A stretch of DNA of 64,000 nt from Timema cristinae. Its lineage: Eukaryota > Arthropoda > Insecta > Phasmatodea > Timematidae. Positions 24,560 to 37,727 of the stretch are shown one piece after another (within the stretch, counting starts at the first letter, position 1; each line of letters opens with the position of its first letter). The stretch lies in contig JBCFYV010000287.1 in assembly GCA_039000515.1 (NCBI GenBank), positions 234,894-298,893 on the forward strand, in the 5' to 3' direction. The position numbers and the translations under genes are program-made. The notes beneath the pieces are model-generated. The model had not been told where the DNA came from. It saw only the letters and a list, made by a program, of their open reading frames with translations, and made no database searches.

Positions 24560-25335
24560 CGAGGGGTGTTCAAAAAGAAATCGAACTTTTGCAATAAAAT
24601 CTTTATTGCTCACTGTACAACATTTTTAGCACTGTCCCCTCAAAGTTGGCAATACACAACGTTGCTTCCATCTTTGGAAAGCCTCCTGGAACGCACTTTC
24701 TAGGATGGCACACAGGCATCTTGTAGCATTGCCCTGAATCTCCTCTATGGTTTGGAAACGACGTCCTTTTCAGCGTGGTTTTAAGTATAAGAAACAGGAA
24801 AAATTCTTCTGGGGCTAGGTCCGGAGAATACGTTGGATGGGGCACAATGGGAGTGTGATGTTTTGCTAGATAGCTGCGGACAAGGAGCGACGCGTGAGCC
24901 AGCGCATTGTCACGATGCAACATCCAATTCTGGATTCCCTCAATTCAGGCCTCTTCCTACGCACAGCATCCCTCAAAATCGTTAGAATTCCTGGTAGGTT
25001 TCCTTTTTCCATCTGACCAGTGGTAAAAATTTTGACGGACAATGCCTTTGCAGTCTAAAAACAAACCAACATCACCTTGATCTTTGACCGACTCATGCGT
25101 GGTTTTTTGAACGAGGAGACCCTTTGCCCACCCAATGCGACGACTGCACCTTCGTTTCAATATCATAGCCATAAACTCACGTTTAACACTTGTTATGATG
25201 TTTTTAAGGAAGTTTTCATTTTCCTGGCAGTGGCAAAGAGTTCCTGGCTGATTTCAACACGGGGCTGTTTCTGATCGTCAGTCAACAAACGCGGTACGAA
25301 TTTTTTACTAAAACACGCATCCAAGTTTGTTTAGT
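24560..25335 (-). pseudogene. mariner-like transposase relic, 5' truncated
   Basis: The 3' terminal repeat CGAGGGGTGTTCAAAAAG lies at 24560 next to a TA dinucleotide. Reading inward on the minus strand, the C-terminal frame (24603-24923) has HRDNALAHAS, the second catalytic Asp region, and PTYSPDLAPEEFFLF, the DD34D-type motif. The upstream frame (24957-25172) has FLDCKGIVRQNF. Near 25,240-25,310 the linker motif KFVPRLLTDDQK survives, typical of mariner transposases. The first catalytic segment is lost to an indel near 25,170. The DNA-binding N-terminus and the 5' terminal repeat are absent. It is a dead cut-and-paste transposon. Confidence 0.85.
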
Positions 25336-26120
25336 CAAAATTTGGTGTGGTAGATATTTTTGCTTTCATTTAACTGCATTATCTTAAGACTTCTGTCAAA
25401 TTTGAAAATAAAATTACTGGATATGTAGGTACATTGATATAAATATCAGGCTCATCTAGTTTTGGTTTGTCAGTGACGGAGAATCTCAGGGATCAACCCC
25501 CTTGTGTTGGAGGGTTGCTATTTCTTGTATTGTTTTTTATTCTACCTGATCGTTATATATGGATTGAAACTTTCTTTAAACAACTTACATTGATCATTCC
25601 CATTTGGTGTTGTTAATACAATGCCTATAGGCTGGTTGGTGTCGTGGGGCGCAATTGAAAATACAATTTCATAAGCCTTTTAACATACTAAATTTTAGAA
25701 AATGTTTGGCTCGATAAAATTGGATTGCATTGCCAAGATTTTATATAGGGGAAAAGCTTATGTAGAACTATCTACACCCAAGTTTACATCATCAACAATA
25801 ATGCGTAGATTTATAAAAAATAATATTCATTCACGTTAATCGGGGGATTTTTAATCATATAAATAAACAATTGTGTCAATTTGTCACTCTTTCAAAAATA
25901 ATAAAAGATTGTAGTTACAATTCTTAGGCTAGCGTTTCATATTTGAGTATCATAATTTAGTAAAAGATTGGCCTATGGAAGTAATAAAAAATGGTAAACA
26001 GAGTTATCTATAACTTTCAATCGTTCTAATACTGGTTTATTGATTAATCTTTTCACTTTCGTCTTTGTACCCGTCGGCATATCACATTAATTACACAATT
26101 GAGGTGAAAGGATTAAAAAA
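25336..26120. other. Intergenic DNA, no gene seen
   Basis: AT-rich, with no recognisable coding or repeat signature beyond short homopolymers. Confidence 0.5.
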
Positions 26121-26124
26121 AGAA

Positions 26125-26310
26125 AATGCACCTTTATTTTCATGGAGGAAGATGAGAAAATATTTAGGAAATACCCCTAGTACATTTGCTGGTATTCGAA
26201 TACAACTCAAGGAACTTCATCTTTATTTTCATGGAGGGGAGATGAGAAAATAATTTAGGAAATCTCACCATAGTACACTTCGGCTGGTTTCGAATACAAC
26301 ACACCAAACC
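26125..26310 (-). repeat. Tandemly duplicated SINE fragment
   Basis: Two direct copies of about 85-90 bp each contain TTTATTTTCATGGAGG, GATGAGAAAATA, TTTAGGAAAT, TAGTACA and TTCGAATACAAC. The order matches the reversed middle of the tRNA-derived SINE, where the body is followed by the B-box complement, so a truncated SINE was duplicated in place. Confidence 0.5.
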
Positions 26311-26614
26311 AAACGAGTAATGTTAAAACCCACTTGCACTAAACACATGTTTTAATTATATGAACTTTCTTAGTTAATGTTTACACGAATAGGGACTAAA
26401 AGTCGCAAAAGAAATCTTTTAGCCTGGTCGTTATTTCGGAGGTTGAGCTTTAGCAGCGCCTTCATCCAAATACAAGGAAAGCTTATTCCCGTAGTTGGAT
26501 ACTAGCTAAATAAAAATAAGTAACTTAACAGTTTTATTATTTACCCACGTAATTTATATTTTGATTTCTAATATACTTATAATTGTTATAATTCACTGAA
26601 AAAATAAGTAATAA

Positions 26615-26680
26615 AAAACCTCAAATAAATTGCGACCCCACCTAACACGTCGTGACCTAAAGGTTGAGAAAACTATGTGG
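26615..26680 (-). mobile_element. Possible hAT-type MITE end
   Basis: The minus strand reads TTCTCAACCTTTAGGTCACGAC and then GTGGGGTCGCAA, a common hAT MITE terminus. No partner end was identified with confidence. Confidence 0.35.
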
Positions 26681-26837
26681 GTTCACATATCATTTTAAGT
26701 CATTTGAATTTGTTCCTATTGATATATAAACCAGGGTTCTCGTGGCATCTAAAATAAAATAAAAATTTAAACGTATTCAAAATGTATATCATTTATTATT
26801 TTTTTTTAATTTGTTGTTTTACTGTGTATCTCTACCT

Positions 26838-27058
26838 GTTCGGTCTATACGCCCCTTGTACTAATTAAAACTATAGGTTAGGGATTAGTAAGGCTAATTA
26901 GAGGAAATTCACCCACATTTACGTGGAGGGAGAGTGGAAATCCATTTATGAAAAACTAAACCTCAGTGCACCCAAATGGGGGTGAACCTCGATCTTCCAC
27001 GTCTCTAGCAGTCTTAGTCCAATAATAGAGTAGTTGCGTTAGACATTCGTGGCCACCA
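26838..27058 (-). mobile_element. tRNA-derived SINE copy
   Basis: Reversed it shows GGTTCACCCCCATTTGGG in the B-box/linker region, GTTTTTCATAAATGGATTTCC, CCACGTAAATGTGGGTG and a tail that includes CTAATCCCTAACC and GTATAGACC. This is the same architecture as 39288-39545. Confidence 0.7.
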
Positions 27059-27399
27059 AATGTGGGTTAAATTAAATTATAAATATATGATATTATATAG
27101 GCCCTATTTTGAGACCCAAATGATATTTGGCCAATTGTTATCGGAACAGTTTTTTTAGATTTTGTTATAGTGAATAATTTTATCCAATTTCATAAAGACA
27201 TGGTAAGCACACATTAATTTTTAAAATTTGCATTGCATATATTGCTTATTTACATTTATAAATCTATATAAGAGCATGCATCATATGCCATCAACTTTGT
27301 GTTAAAGTCGGCTTAGAATATCATGTGCATTTCACAAACAATATTGCATTTTGGATTTCTTTTAAATTATATGTGTCTATTAGTAATCTATTTACATCA

Positions 27400-28250
27400 A
27401 TTCCAGCAATTTTTTTTTAAGCTGGATGCATTTAGTTATATTGTAAGAGACCCTATCCAGGTACATGTTAAAATTGAATACAATTAGAAGCTAATTTTAT
27501 GCAAGGCTTTCAGCTTCAATTTTTTTAGAATATTAGCTAGGTAGGCAATACAACTTTTGGAAGGCTAATTTAGTCCAGGAGGCCAATGTCATACCCCTAA
27601 CCCACTCTTCGATTCGTTATCAATATTTTGAGTGGTCCCTACCTCAATTTCGGAAAATTAGTGTATTTTAATAGCTATTTAGAGTGTACTTTCCCTTTAA
27701 ATGAATATATATTTTTTTAATTTTGATTGCTTCTAAGAGCAATTTAAAGTAGTTCATCCTTTGGTAATAAATTTTTGAAATTAGGTATGCCTCTAAAGTC
27801 TAGACGCTATTTTAATTAGACCTTCAACTGTTTGATTTTTTCCCCCCATATTCGCATTTCTGTAAGCTATTTGAAGAGATCTTAGTCCCTGATATTTTTG
27901 AAATTTTATTGCTTACTATAAGCTTAGATTACTCCTACACTATGTTTTTTCTCAATAATTATATGCTCAAGGATTGCTTTAGACGTGGTCTTCACGGATT
28001 ATATTTTTAAAATTGATCTTCTTAGAAGTTATTTGAAAATTATCCTGTCTGGATTTATTGTTTTATTTCCTTTAGCTAGATATTTGAAGTGCTCTTTACT
28101 GCAAATTTTTGAAAACCGAGAGCTTTCAATCACAATTTTTAGTGGTCCTGAAGTAAATAATACTCAAAAAATACTATATGCATCTAGAAGTTATTTGGAG
28201 TGGCACTCCCTATTTGTTTTCTTTAATTCAGATGGCTCTAGGATACATGA
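27400..28250. repeat. Ancient minisatellite, copy A, period about 58 bp
   Basis: A series of diverged units each contains an AGAAG(C/T)TATTTGAAGTGGTCCTC-like core followed by a TTTTTGAAAATT-like core. Units occur in the same order as in copy B at 31067-31865, so the whole array was duplicated after its units had diverged. Confidence 0.6.
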
Positions 28251-29540
28251 ATGTAAAACTTGCGGCCCGATTCTTTATTAGGTGCGGACGCGGTCCTTTT
28301 TATGTGAAACCACCATATAATTGTGACCCAAATCGTCTTTTTATAAACACGTAATAGGAATACTACATTTGCGATTAGACATTTGGAATTTGCGTTCATT
28401 TTTTTGTTGAAAATATATTAGGTAAGGTTGGTGTACCAAATTGTACTCATTACTCATAAGGATCGATTCCCAAAAATGTTTTTTTCGCTATATGAAGTTT
28501 GTATCAATACGGATTATTTCCAGATTTATATTGCTGTTTTAATATTTCGGTTGTCTATAGCTCCGTGTGCGACCCGCGCCCTACTATCATCATTTACTGA
28601 ATAGATACCGTTTAACTAGCTGTTAATTGCTCCGTGGTCGAGCACTAATTTTTATCGATCCTATTTATTAAATGTAAGATAGATACTATTGATGCCTGTT
28701 GATTCACCACGGGTTTTCAAATGGACATATGTTGTTTACTTTACATACTCCAATTTAATATTTATATCAATGCACACTTGTGATATTAACGTAAATTATT
28801 GTTTTTTGGTGTTAGACTGCGAGGGTCAGTGCTAGTGCATTTGTGAATCCCTAACTGCGTTGCTGGTGCTCTGGAGACTGACCTTGTGTGACGTTGCTTT
28901 GTGCGACTTGTCCTTGTGGCTGCTTGGAAGACTTAAACATACGCACAAGCGGCTTTTTTATGGGACTACACCTTGCCTCTTGCTACTCCTTCGTCAACGT
29001 TTTTGTGTAAAAAACTAACTAATCAGAAAAGAGTCCTGGCGACAGGTGTTGTGAAGGTTGGCTTTAATTATTGGTAAGGAGTTGGCGTCACTTGCCAAAT
29101 TCTGCGGAATAGGTTGTTCTTTTAACCCAGGAAAAAGTGTATAAAATATCTTTTAATCTTGTACTACGTTTCACATTATTTCTGAGAAGCGGTATTTACT
29201 TCATGAATGATTCACAAAAGGATTTTCTATATATGTTACTTTAAAGAAAGTTACTTCATCCCATGATCTTTCTATATTTTTAGAGAAATGCAAAATCAAT
29301 CTCTTTACAAAGTATGTACAATATTTGTACAGGCACTCAAGTGTGTTTTCGTCATGAAAAGGAATCAAAACAATACCGAACGGATCACATTTAACCGATT
29401 CACATTTGTTCATTATCATTTTGAAACTTTGACTTCAACAAGAGATCTAAATCCACTCATTTAATTGATTTGCAATATAAAAATTACAATTTTTGGCGGT
29501 AAAAATTAGGGTTAATTATTAATATTTTGTGTAATCGAGC
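28251..29540. mobile_element. hAT-type nonautonomous element, copy A, interrupted
   Basis: It begins TGTAAAACTTGCGGCCCGATTC, matching the start of the element at 31873-32444, and regains homology at about 29,340-29,540 (AACAAGAGATCTAAA, CCACTCAT, TATAAAAATT). The intervening sequence is longer than in copy B and includes an LTR-like insertion. Confidence 0.5.
28604..28660. repeat. Fragment related to the Gypsy LTR
   Basis: About 50 bp, from TACCGTTTAACTAGCTG through CCGTGGTCGAGCACTAATT, matches an internal part of the LTRs at 4787 and 13344 with a few changes. It probably marks a diverged solo LTR of the same lineage inside about 28,550-29,160, but its ends were not found. Confidence 0.5.
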
Positions 29541-31060
29541 AGTTTGTTGTTCTAGCAGTTTGTATGGTGCCCTCCTACACAAGGACACTTTACGGACTAG
29601 TTTTATAGCATTTTTTCTTAATTAAAAAATAATCTCTTACCAAAACTGATGCAATAATTTTTCGAAAATGTTTATTATATAGTCTTTTCAGTTGTTCTGA
29701 TATTTATTAGTATCAAAATGGTCTTGTATTATATGTGTATTAATTTATGTAATGGTTGATTCTTTATATTAAACAAAAAAAATGTTTTTTTTTTTTCGTA
29801 AACTTACGAGATTATTTACAGATTAATTTAAGGGGTTATGATGAGAAAACCTAAGGGCCTTTCAGAAATGTATTCGTGCCTTCTCTCAATGAGGCAATCT
29901 GAGGGTGGAGATTTTCTGAGAAGAGAAAGAAACGCGAGAACGACTGGACGAAGAACGAAAGAAGAGAAGAAGAAGCGAGATGAGAGAAGGAGATGATCGA
30001 AGAAGAGAAGAAGAAGAAAGAGAGGGAGAAGTTGGAGAAGATGGAAGACCGTTATGGAAAAGCCTTGCTAGTGTGAGGATCTCATTCATATTCAATAAAT
30101 TCCGTCACTGTCACCTGAGTAATATGAGATTATTTACGGCTTTTCTGGGCGTGTCCCCTAGAAGCGAGGGGGAACACGAATATCATCAGGTTTTGGGTAA
30201 TTGTAATCGTTATATAATTTTAATATTATAAATTCTATTTCCATGATATTTTACAGTTTTCACGATAGAGTGTTCCTTTTTCATAACATAGTACAATACT
30301 AATCTGTAAAACGATTATTTACGGTTCACTCCAGATCACCATATAACCGTCCTCTTCAGTTTAAATAGCTTTGTAATGACCTTTCATATCCAATACGATA
30401 GGTATGGCCACAGATTATGAAGGCTTTCAATGCTAAAGTGTTTCTTGAAAAGTCCTCCTAACCTCCAGTAGGCTCACCTTTTTAACCCTATTAGTGTCCC
30501 CTATAACTCCAAAATTGTAAATTCTGAACGTTAATACTGAATTAACATGCGTTATAAATATGATTTACAACTAAGTTTATTTGATTATCTATTAGAATTC
30601 TGATTGGTTTTATTTTTAGTAATTTAAATTATATTAAATAATTTTATAAATGAATTCTTAATTAGTATTATGAAAGTTAAAATTTGTTTGGATACTGTGT
30701 GAGGTTCTTCTTGATATGTGCCCTAGTAATAACTAGGTTTATTAGCACCGCTTTCTTACTATCCGATTCGGTTATACGCACTTACGCTATGTGTAATGGT
30801 TGGATGATTGTGAGATGAAATGGTGGACCTAACAGTTTTCTAACGTGGAATCACCACATATACCCAGTGAAAGGCTGGCATTCCACACATTCAGAAGTTG
30901 TGATGTGATACAACGTCTTGTCAGAGGTGAAGTAGGGTTTGGCAACAGATAATCTGGCCGCAACGAGGATTGAAACCAAGAAGTTCTGGACACCTTACCC
31001 TAGACACCAGGTGACCAGTTAGTAATAACTATCTTGTTGTCTATTTAGTAATTCTATTTA
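29541..31060. other. Intergenic DNA, purine-rich tract, no gene seen
   Basis: Positions 29,905-30,065 are a strongly purine-biased GAA/GAG tract that yields spurious frames on both strands. Around 30,955-31,020 the minus strand has a tRNA-like segment (TTTCAATCCTCGTTGCGGCC). The related words AGGGTAAGGTGTC and GGGGTAAGGTGTCAG recur at 52,811-52,835, suggesting a third SINE type. Confidence 0.45.
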
Positions 31061-31066
31061 ATCCAT

Positions 31067-32585
31067 CCAGCAATTTTTTTTTAAACTGGATGCATTTAGA
31101 AACAAATTTTAAGAGGACACAATTCAATTCAATTTCAATTCAATTTTCAATTAATATTATAAATGTATGAAATACAGCTAGAGGAAGGCTAATTTAGTCC
31201 AAGAGAGCACAATGGCTTTACCTCTACACTTCCTCTTCTAATTTCGTTATCACTAATTTTGAGTGGTCACTACCTCAATTTCGGAAATTAGAGTCTTTTT
31301 AAAAGCTATTTAGAGTAGTCCTCCTCCTAATATATATATTTAAAAATTTGATGCTTCAAAGGGCTAATTTTAAAGTAGTCCTCCCTTGGGAAATTTTTGA
31401 AAATTTGGATGCCTCTAAATTTCTAGAAGCTATTTTAAATAGACCTCACTCTGTTCCCTCCCCCCCCCCCCCAAATTTCAAATTCCTGTAAGCTTTTTGA
31501 AGAGATATTAGTAACCCAGATATTTTTTGAAATTTCAATGTTGCTATAAGATATTTAGATTACTCCTCGGCTGAGTTTTTCTCAAACATTTTTATGCCTT
31601 TAGAAGCTTTAGAAGTGGTCTTCACCGGCTGATATTTTGAAAATTGTATCTTCTTAGAAGTTATTTGAAATGATCCTCGTCTGGATTGATTTTATAAATT
31701 ATTTTAGCAGATTTTTTGAAGTGCTCTTCACTGCAACATTTTTGAAAACCAAGAGTTTTCAAACACAATTTTTAGTGTCCTCACGTAAAAAATACTCAAA
31801 ATGACATGCATCTAGAAGTTATTTGGAGTGGCCCCCCCCTATTTTTTTTCTTTAATTCAGAGGGCTCTAGAACAGGCATGTCAAACTTGCGGCCCAATTC
31901 ATTATTCTGTGCGGCCCACGAACCTTTTTATTGAACAAACATAAAATGTGCCCCAATTAGTATTTTGATAAAAAAAAAAATAGGAATTACAACATTTTTT
32001 GCTGAAATATATTTGGTGTACCAAATTTTAATCATTACTCACTAAAGATCGATTCCCAAAAATGTTTAAATTTGTGCATTTAGTATGTGTAATATTTTTC
32101 AGCACAGAAGTTTGTTTCGATCATGAAAGGAACAAAATCCCGATCGATCACATTTACCGATTACATTTGTCATCTATTTTGAACGTGACTTTAACAAGAG
32201 ATCTAAAGCCACTCATACATTTGATGCAAATATAAAAATTCAATTTTTGGGGTTAAAAAAATATGGTAAGTATTAACATTTTGTGTATTTTTAATTTTAA
32301 TTTTAATTTTACTATATTTAAGGATTTTTAATTGATATTTTCCCATTTAAGATGCTGACAATATTGAACTTTCTGAAATGCGGCCCCCTTTTTATTGTAA
32401 ATGTTCAATGCTTTCCTTAAGGTCAAATGAGTTTGACACGTCTGCTCTAGAAGCTATTTAGAAAGGAGCTCCTCTCTCGACAGATTTGTTTTTAACAGAT
32501 ACGCATAGAAACTATTTGGAGTGGTCCTCTGCAGCAATTTTTTTTTTTCAAATTGTATGCATCTAGCAGTTAATTGAAGTTTAAT
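31067..32585. repeat. Ancient minisatellite, copy B, period about 58 bp
   Basis: Core starts near 31,302, 31,359, 31,427, 31,487, 31,547, 31,601, 31,655, 31,700, 31,753 and 31,813 (spacing mostly 50-68 bp). The array resumes at 32,450-32,580, after the inserted element at 31873-32444. It is a direct duplicate of the array at 27400-28250. A C14 run lies near 31,459. Confidence 0.6.
31873..32444. mobile_element. hAT-type MITE
   Basis: The ends CAGGCATGTCAAACT and, reversed, CAGACGTGTCAAACT are flanked by the 8-bp duplication CTCTAGAA (31865-31872 and 32445-32452). Next to the ends are GCGGCCC motifs common in hAT MITEs. There is no coding capacity in 572 bp. Confidence 0.85.
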
Positions 32586-33159
32586 TTAAGATCATTTTTC
32601 AGCTTCATATTCAATAGTATCAGAAGAATTGAAATACTTTTACCTAGGAGAAGGCATATTTACTACAGGGAAAAAATTATTTCCAGGGGAGGGCAGTGCC
32701 CTCCTGTACCTCCCGGTTCTGCAGCCACTGCAGGCGCAATGTGTTTGGAATTATCTTTTTATTTTTTTTATGATACAATTTTCCAATGTTTTTAGAGGTA
32801 ATAGAAATACTGCTATCATTGAGATTTATAATCTACCGTCTATTAAAATTGTGTTTTTTTCTAAGCCTTATTTACATACACCTCTAAAACACCAGACCTC
32901 AAACACGAATTTGTCAGTTAAACCTGACAAAAATACAAATACTTAATTTTTATTTTAAATATAACTAATTATTTAGTATTGTACCATAAGATTAAAAAAA
33001 ACACAATAAATAGTCATCACATTACCACCTATTAAATTGTTACAAAACACAATCATAAATCATATTTTGAAGCCTCTTACACATTTCATACTGTATTAAT
33101 AAATCATTTTTGAATATTAATGTGAACGAAAATTTTTAATACTAATTTTTTTATTAGGT

Positions 33160-36030
33160 GCTTGGAATGGATAATGAGATGTGGAAAATGATAGTTTCTA
33201 GCAACTCAGCAACAAACAGTTGAAGCGGAAAATTCTATATGTGCTAACCATTTTTCAAAAGACCAGTTTAAAATGATTATCGGAATTCGTTTGAATTTTA
33301 ACGCTCCACCATTCCAATTTAGATTAAATGACAGGATCAGACACTTCTGGCTGTACCCCTTTCCGAAAAGAATGACTGAGTAAAATACCTCAATCCCTTA
33401 CTCTTACATCTTTCCTGGAGCAAGAGAAACAATCTAAAGTCGTTTTAGAACAAAAACATCGGGGGAGGGGGGGGGGGGGGTTAAAACTGCAACCAAACAA
33501 TGTGAGGAAAATTTCTGAAAGTAAAAATGTACCTAATCAATGGGAACTACCAACAAATCTATAAATAGTAACGAAAACATCATAACTCCCAGAAAAGCAA
33601 AACTAATTAAGAAATTACGTGCTCAACATGCCAACTAAAACGTAAAAGAAATCAGTTATTTTTTTCACAGGCGAAATCAACGCAAATTATCGAGGGCAGA
33701 GCTTCTACTAAATTTGAGTCAACATGTAACTGGACTTCCTCTTATATTCATTAAAATGCTAATTGATCACTCAAGAAGAGTAGCTTGGTCATAGGATGAA
33801 AAAGAGTTTGCAATGTCAATATTTTATAGGTCTCCATCAGTTGTATAGACAATTCTTGAAACAGGATTCAAGTTGCCAAGTGAAAAAACCATTAGGAAAT
33901 GGGTCAATATAATTAACCTAACAACAGGAATGTCCTCTGAAGTGAAAGAAAAGCTACGAGTAAAAGCAAAGAGCATGTCAGAGCCAGAAACACAATATGT
34001 GCAATATTTGATGAAATGTTCATCAAAAGATGGGTTTCCTATGACTCCAAGAATGCTATTGAGGAAGAAAGACAAGATTTAGGCCCACTAGAAGAAAAAA
34101 ATGTTTGGCTAATCCCGCTCTTGTCTTTATGGCCAGAGGTCTTCTTTATTCTTGCAAGCTACCATGTCTTATTTTTTGTCATCGGGGCCTGTTAAATATT
34201 TGGATTTAATGCTCTTAATTGACATGATGTTAGAGACATTAATAGGTCTAGGATCTAACGTTAGAGCTACAGTCTGTGATCAAGGCACTTCAAATAGGAA
34301 AGCTCTTGAGCATTTAGGAGTTACTGTAGAGCAAACCATTTATTTGGCTCAATAATAGATAGGTTTACAGTTTGTACGATGTTCCTCAATTACTTAAATG
34401 TGTGCGAAATAATGGTTAACAAATGATTTAAAAATAGGCGATGATATTGTTTCCTGGAGCATTATATAAAAAATGGCATCAGTTAACGCATCTTGTGTAA
34501 CTTCTAGAGCATAAACAAAATTGAGTGACCGTCACATTCATCCAGGACCATTTGATAAAATGAGCGTCAAACTGGCATCTCAAGTATTTAGCAATGCTGT
34601 ATATGCATCTCTAATGACTTTTGCAAGCTCTGCCAAGGATCAAGATAGAAATATTGTGTGCGTTGCTAACTTTGTAAGTCGTATGAATGACTTGTTCGAC
34701 AATTTAAATAGCAAGTCTCTATACAATCCTAACCCAAATCGAAGAGCCCTTTCCAGTTCAAATCCCCAAGTGGAAGAAAACCTAACCTCATGTTTGGATT
34801 GGATAAAAAACGTGGAGCTTTGCTGATAATAAAAAGAGTCTTCCACCAACTTTCAATAGCTTCCAAATTACTATTACAGGCATTTTATTACTTTGGAATG
34901 ATCTTAAAAGTGAAGGAATTTCCTCTCTGATTACATCCGCCTCCAACAGGACCCATTAGAATACTTATTCTCTGTCTTAAGATATAGATGTGGTAATGGT
35001 AATAATCCTACTGCAGAACAATTTTGAAGAAATATGCAACACACAATGTCAGTAAAATTTACAATTCCTCCTCAGTCAGCTAATTGTGAAATGGATGATG
35101 ATTTTAATTTGGTGTTTTCTTCCACTACAATGCCAAACAATGGCAACACATCATTAAATGACTCTTCCGATTCAAAACAAAGTACAAGCTAAAAAAATGA
35201 TTTTTTGACAAAGAAATCAACGTGCTACTGGCGGCTCTTGATGCTAGTGCCTTAGAAGTGTAATACTTTAGTAATACAATGAAAATATATCCCATTACGA
35301 ATCATAATGACAAGGGAAATGAAAACACAATATACAATTCTCAGTCACAAATACACTAAGAAACACTCGATTTTTTAGTTCAGCTTTCCAAACATCAGTA
35401 GGTGATGTTAATACTACTCAGACTGCACGAGAGCTACAAAAGGGTAGTTTAAATAACAATCTAACGCCATTATCAGCAGCCAGTTCTAATATAAAGAACA
35501 CAACTGATATTTCTCTTACACAACTATTGGAAGATAACGCCACATATTATTTTTCAGGTTATGCTGCCAAACAATGTTTGAAAAAATTTCATTGCAACTT
35601 GCAAAGAAAAATTCCTGGATCAAAATTCTCACGTTTATTTTCAAGCCCAAATTCTTACACATTATAGAGCATACAAAACTACCAAGTCTTCAACAAACTT
35701 GGACCTAGGACAACTAATTCCAGCCTCTGCTGAATTATGGAGTGTATGTAAGTTCCAGTTAAAAAAAATTGTAAAAATCTACGACAACATTTATCATGAA
35801 AGGCAACTTTTAGAAACTATCACAAAAGAATTGATCTCTAATACTGTGACACATTTTCCTACTTGGTTTATGGAGTGTGAAAATCACAATCTATATTTAT
35901 TGAAATGTCTTCTAATAGCTAGAGAAAGGCATGGACTAAAGTGGCTGTCAAGATCTACAAGAGACACCAAAACAAAACTGATAAATGGTGGTAAAGAACA
36001 TCCGTACTTGAAAAAACTAAGGAATAACTA
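33160..36030 (+). pseudogene. P-element/THAP9-like transposase relic
   Basis: Near 33,215-33,380 a broken THAP-type zinc finger remains (ICANHFSKDQF, then YPFPKRM). 33873-34082 has the helix-turn-helix region EKTIRKWVNIINL. 34152-34355 has GSNVRATVCDQGTSNRKALE, the P transposase segment that carries a catalytic Asp. 34521-34826 has DKMSVKLASQVFSNAV and the LFDNLNS region. Near 34,930-35,030 the QDPLEYLFSVLRYRCGN signature is seen in a further frame. 35699-36031 is the C-terminal tail. Stops and frameshifts are frequent, so it is old and inactive. Terminal repeats were not identified. Confidence 0.82.
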
Positions 36031-36360
36031 ACGGACAAGTAACTAGTCAGTTACTAGAATCTTACTATTTAATCTAAAATTAATTGGGTTGGATTATTGA
36101 CTTAGTCATCATAGCACTAAAGCATTTATATAATCTAGTAGGGGCTTGCAAAACTCCAAAAGTTTAACTTGCTTCACCAATAAACATATTGAAAGCTAAA
36201 ATACTTAATTTATGTTCACTCATTGCAAGAACAAAAGAATAATTATAAACAAAATAATTGAACTTCGCCACGGTTATTAGAGTATTTCATACAGTCAATT
36301 CAAGATTGCTTCAAATCGGAAAACCAATTTACTTCGCACACTCCTATAATTATAGATAAT

Positions 36361-36910
36361 ATTGTGTTTATTTACCATTCTTGGACTTATTTGATGTCTG
36401 TACCAACTATATTAGCCAACAACCTCTACAAGGTTTTTTGTTATGGATATTGTGTTTATTTACCATTCTTGGACTTACTTGATGTCTGTACCAACTATAT
36501 TAGCCTACAAACTTTACAAGGTTTTTTGTCATGTATATTGTGTTTATTTGACCATCCTTGGACTTACTTGATGTATGTACCAACTATATTAGCCTACAAC
36601 CTCTACAAGGTTTTTTGTTATGGATATTGTGTTTATTTACCATTCTTGGACTTACTTGATGTCTGTACCAACTATATTAGCTACAACCTCTACAAGGTTT
36701 TTTGTCATGGATATTGTGTTTATTTACCATTCTTGGACCTATTTGATGTCTGTACCAACTATATTAGCCTACAACCTATACAAGGTTTTTTGTCATGGAT
36801 ATTGTGTTTATTTACCATTCTTGGACTTATTTGATGTCTGTACCAACTATATTACTTTACAAACTCTACAAGGTTTTTATCGTGGATATTGTGTTTATTT
36901 TGATTATCCA
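36361..36910. repeat. 88-bp tandem repeat, about 6.3 units
   Basis: Units begin with ATTGTGTTTATTT at 36361, 36449, 36537, 36626, 36713, 36801 and 36888. Each contains ACCATTCTTGGAC, GATGTCTGTACCAACTATAT and CTACAAGGTTTTTTG. Units are highly similar, so the array is recent. Open frames across it come from the repeat and show no known domain. Confidence 0.95.
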
Positions 36911-37723
36911 TTATCTAATTTAGGAAAGTGATATTTTAACTCTCGTCCTATTAGAGCTACAATTAATTACATAATGTAGGCCTACTATTTGTCATGAAAT
37001 GTTTTAGTGATAAACTTGTGTTTGTTATTGAATATTTAATTCCACTGATTTAAAATTGGGTGCATTAACAATGTATATTAATATTAATTACCATGAAAAT
37101 TATGCTTGTTTTAACTATTTAAGTTTTAGATTAATTAAAGTTTTGTATAAAATTAAAGACATTTCAGATTGTCTCGTTGAAAATGTTGCTAGATACATTG
37201 AAAATAAAATATCTTGATATTTAAAAAAATAATCATTCTTCGTCATTGATTTGGAGAAAGGGACCAAACGAATGGTAAGGCACGATTTAAAAAAAAATAA
37301 CATTAGCAAATATGAATTTAAATCTATTTACTAATCTTTAATTAATCTATATTATATCATACATGACATGTTTTAAATTATTTATTAATAATATTATTTT
37401 AATATATTTAAAAAATTTGCTGCGCATAGCATTTAAAAAAAAATTAACTTAATATTAGTTCCAATTCTTATCAAAATAATATATATTTCCAAATGTATAA
37501 TTTATAATTAATATAACTGTAATAGAAATGTTTTATCTTAAATTTAATTTCTTATTAAAATAATGTGTACATTATAATGTTTATATATTATTTACAATTA
37601 ATTGAGTCTTATATGTATTATTTTGTGTAAATATTTTATTAATTCATTTTATTGTTTAGGTGTCAATAATGATATTATAATTCTTCAAGAAGAACATGAT
37701 TAAGTTTAAGGAGCTTTTTTGCC
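36911..37723. other. AT-rich intergenic DNA, no gene seen
   Basis: Very AT-rich with no recognisable gene or repeat family. Confidence 0.55.
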
Positions 37724-37727
37724 TTAA

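Noticed and set aside
29886..30231. Ser-rich and Glu/Arg-rich frames on both strands
   Set aside because: They reflect a purine-rich low-complexity tract, not a gene.
36361..36910. CRISPR-like array
   Set aside because: The 88-bp units are contiguous and nearly identical, without unique spacers, and the context is eukaryotic.
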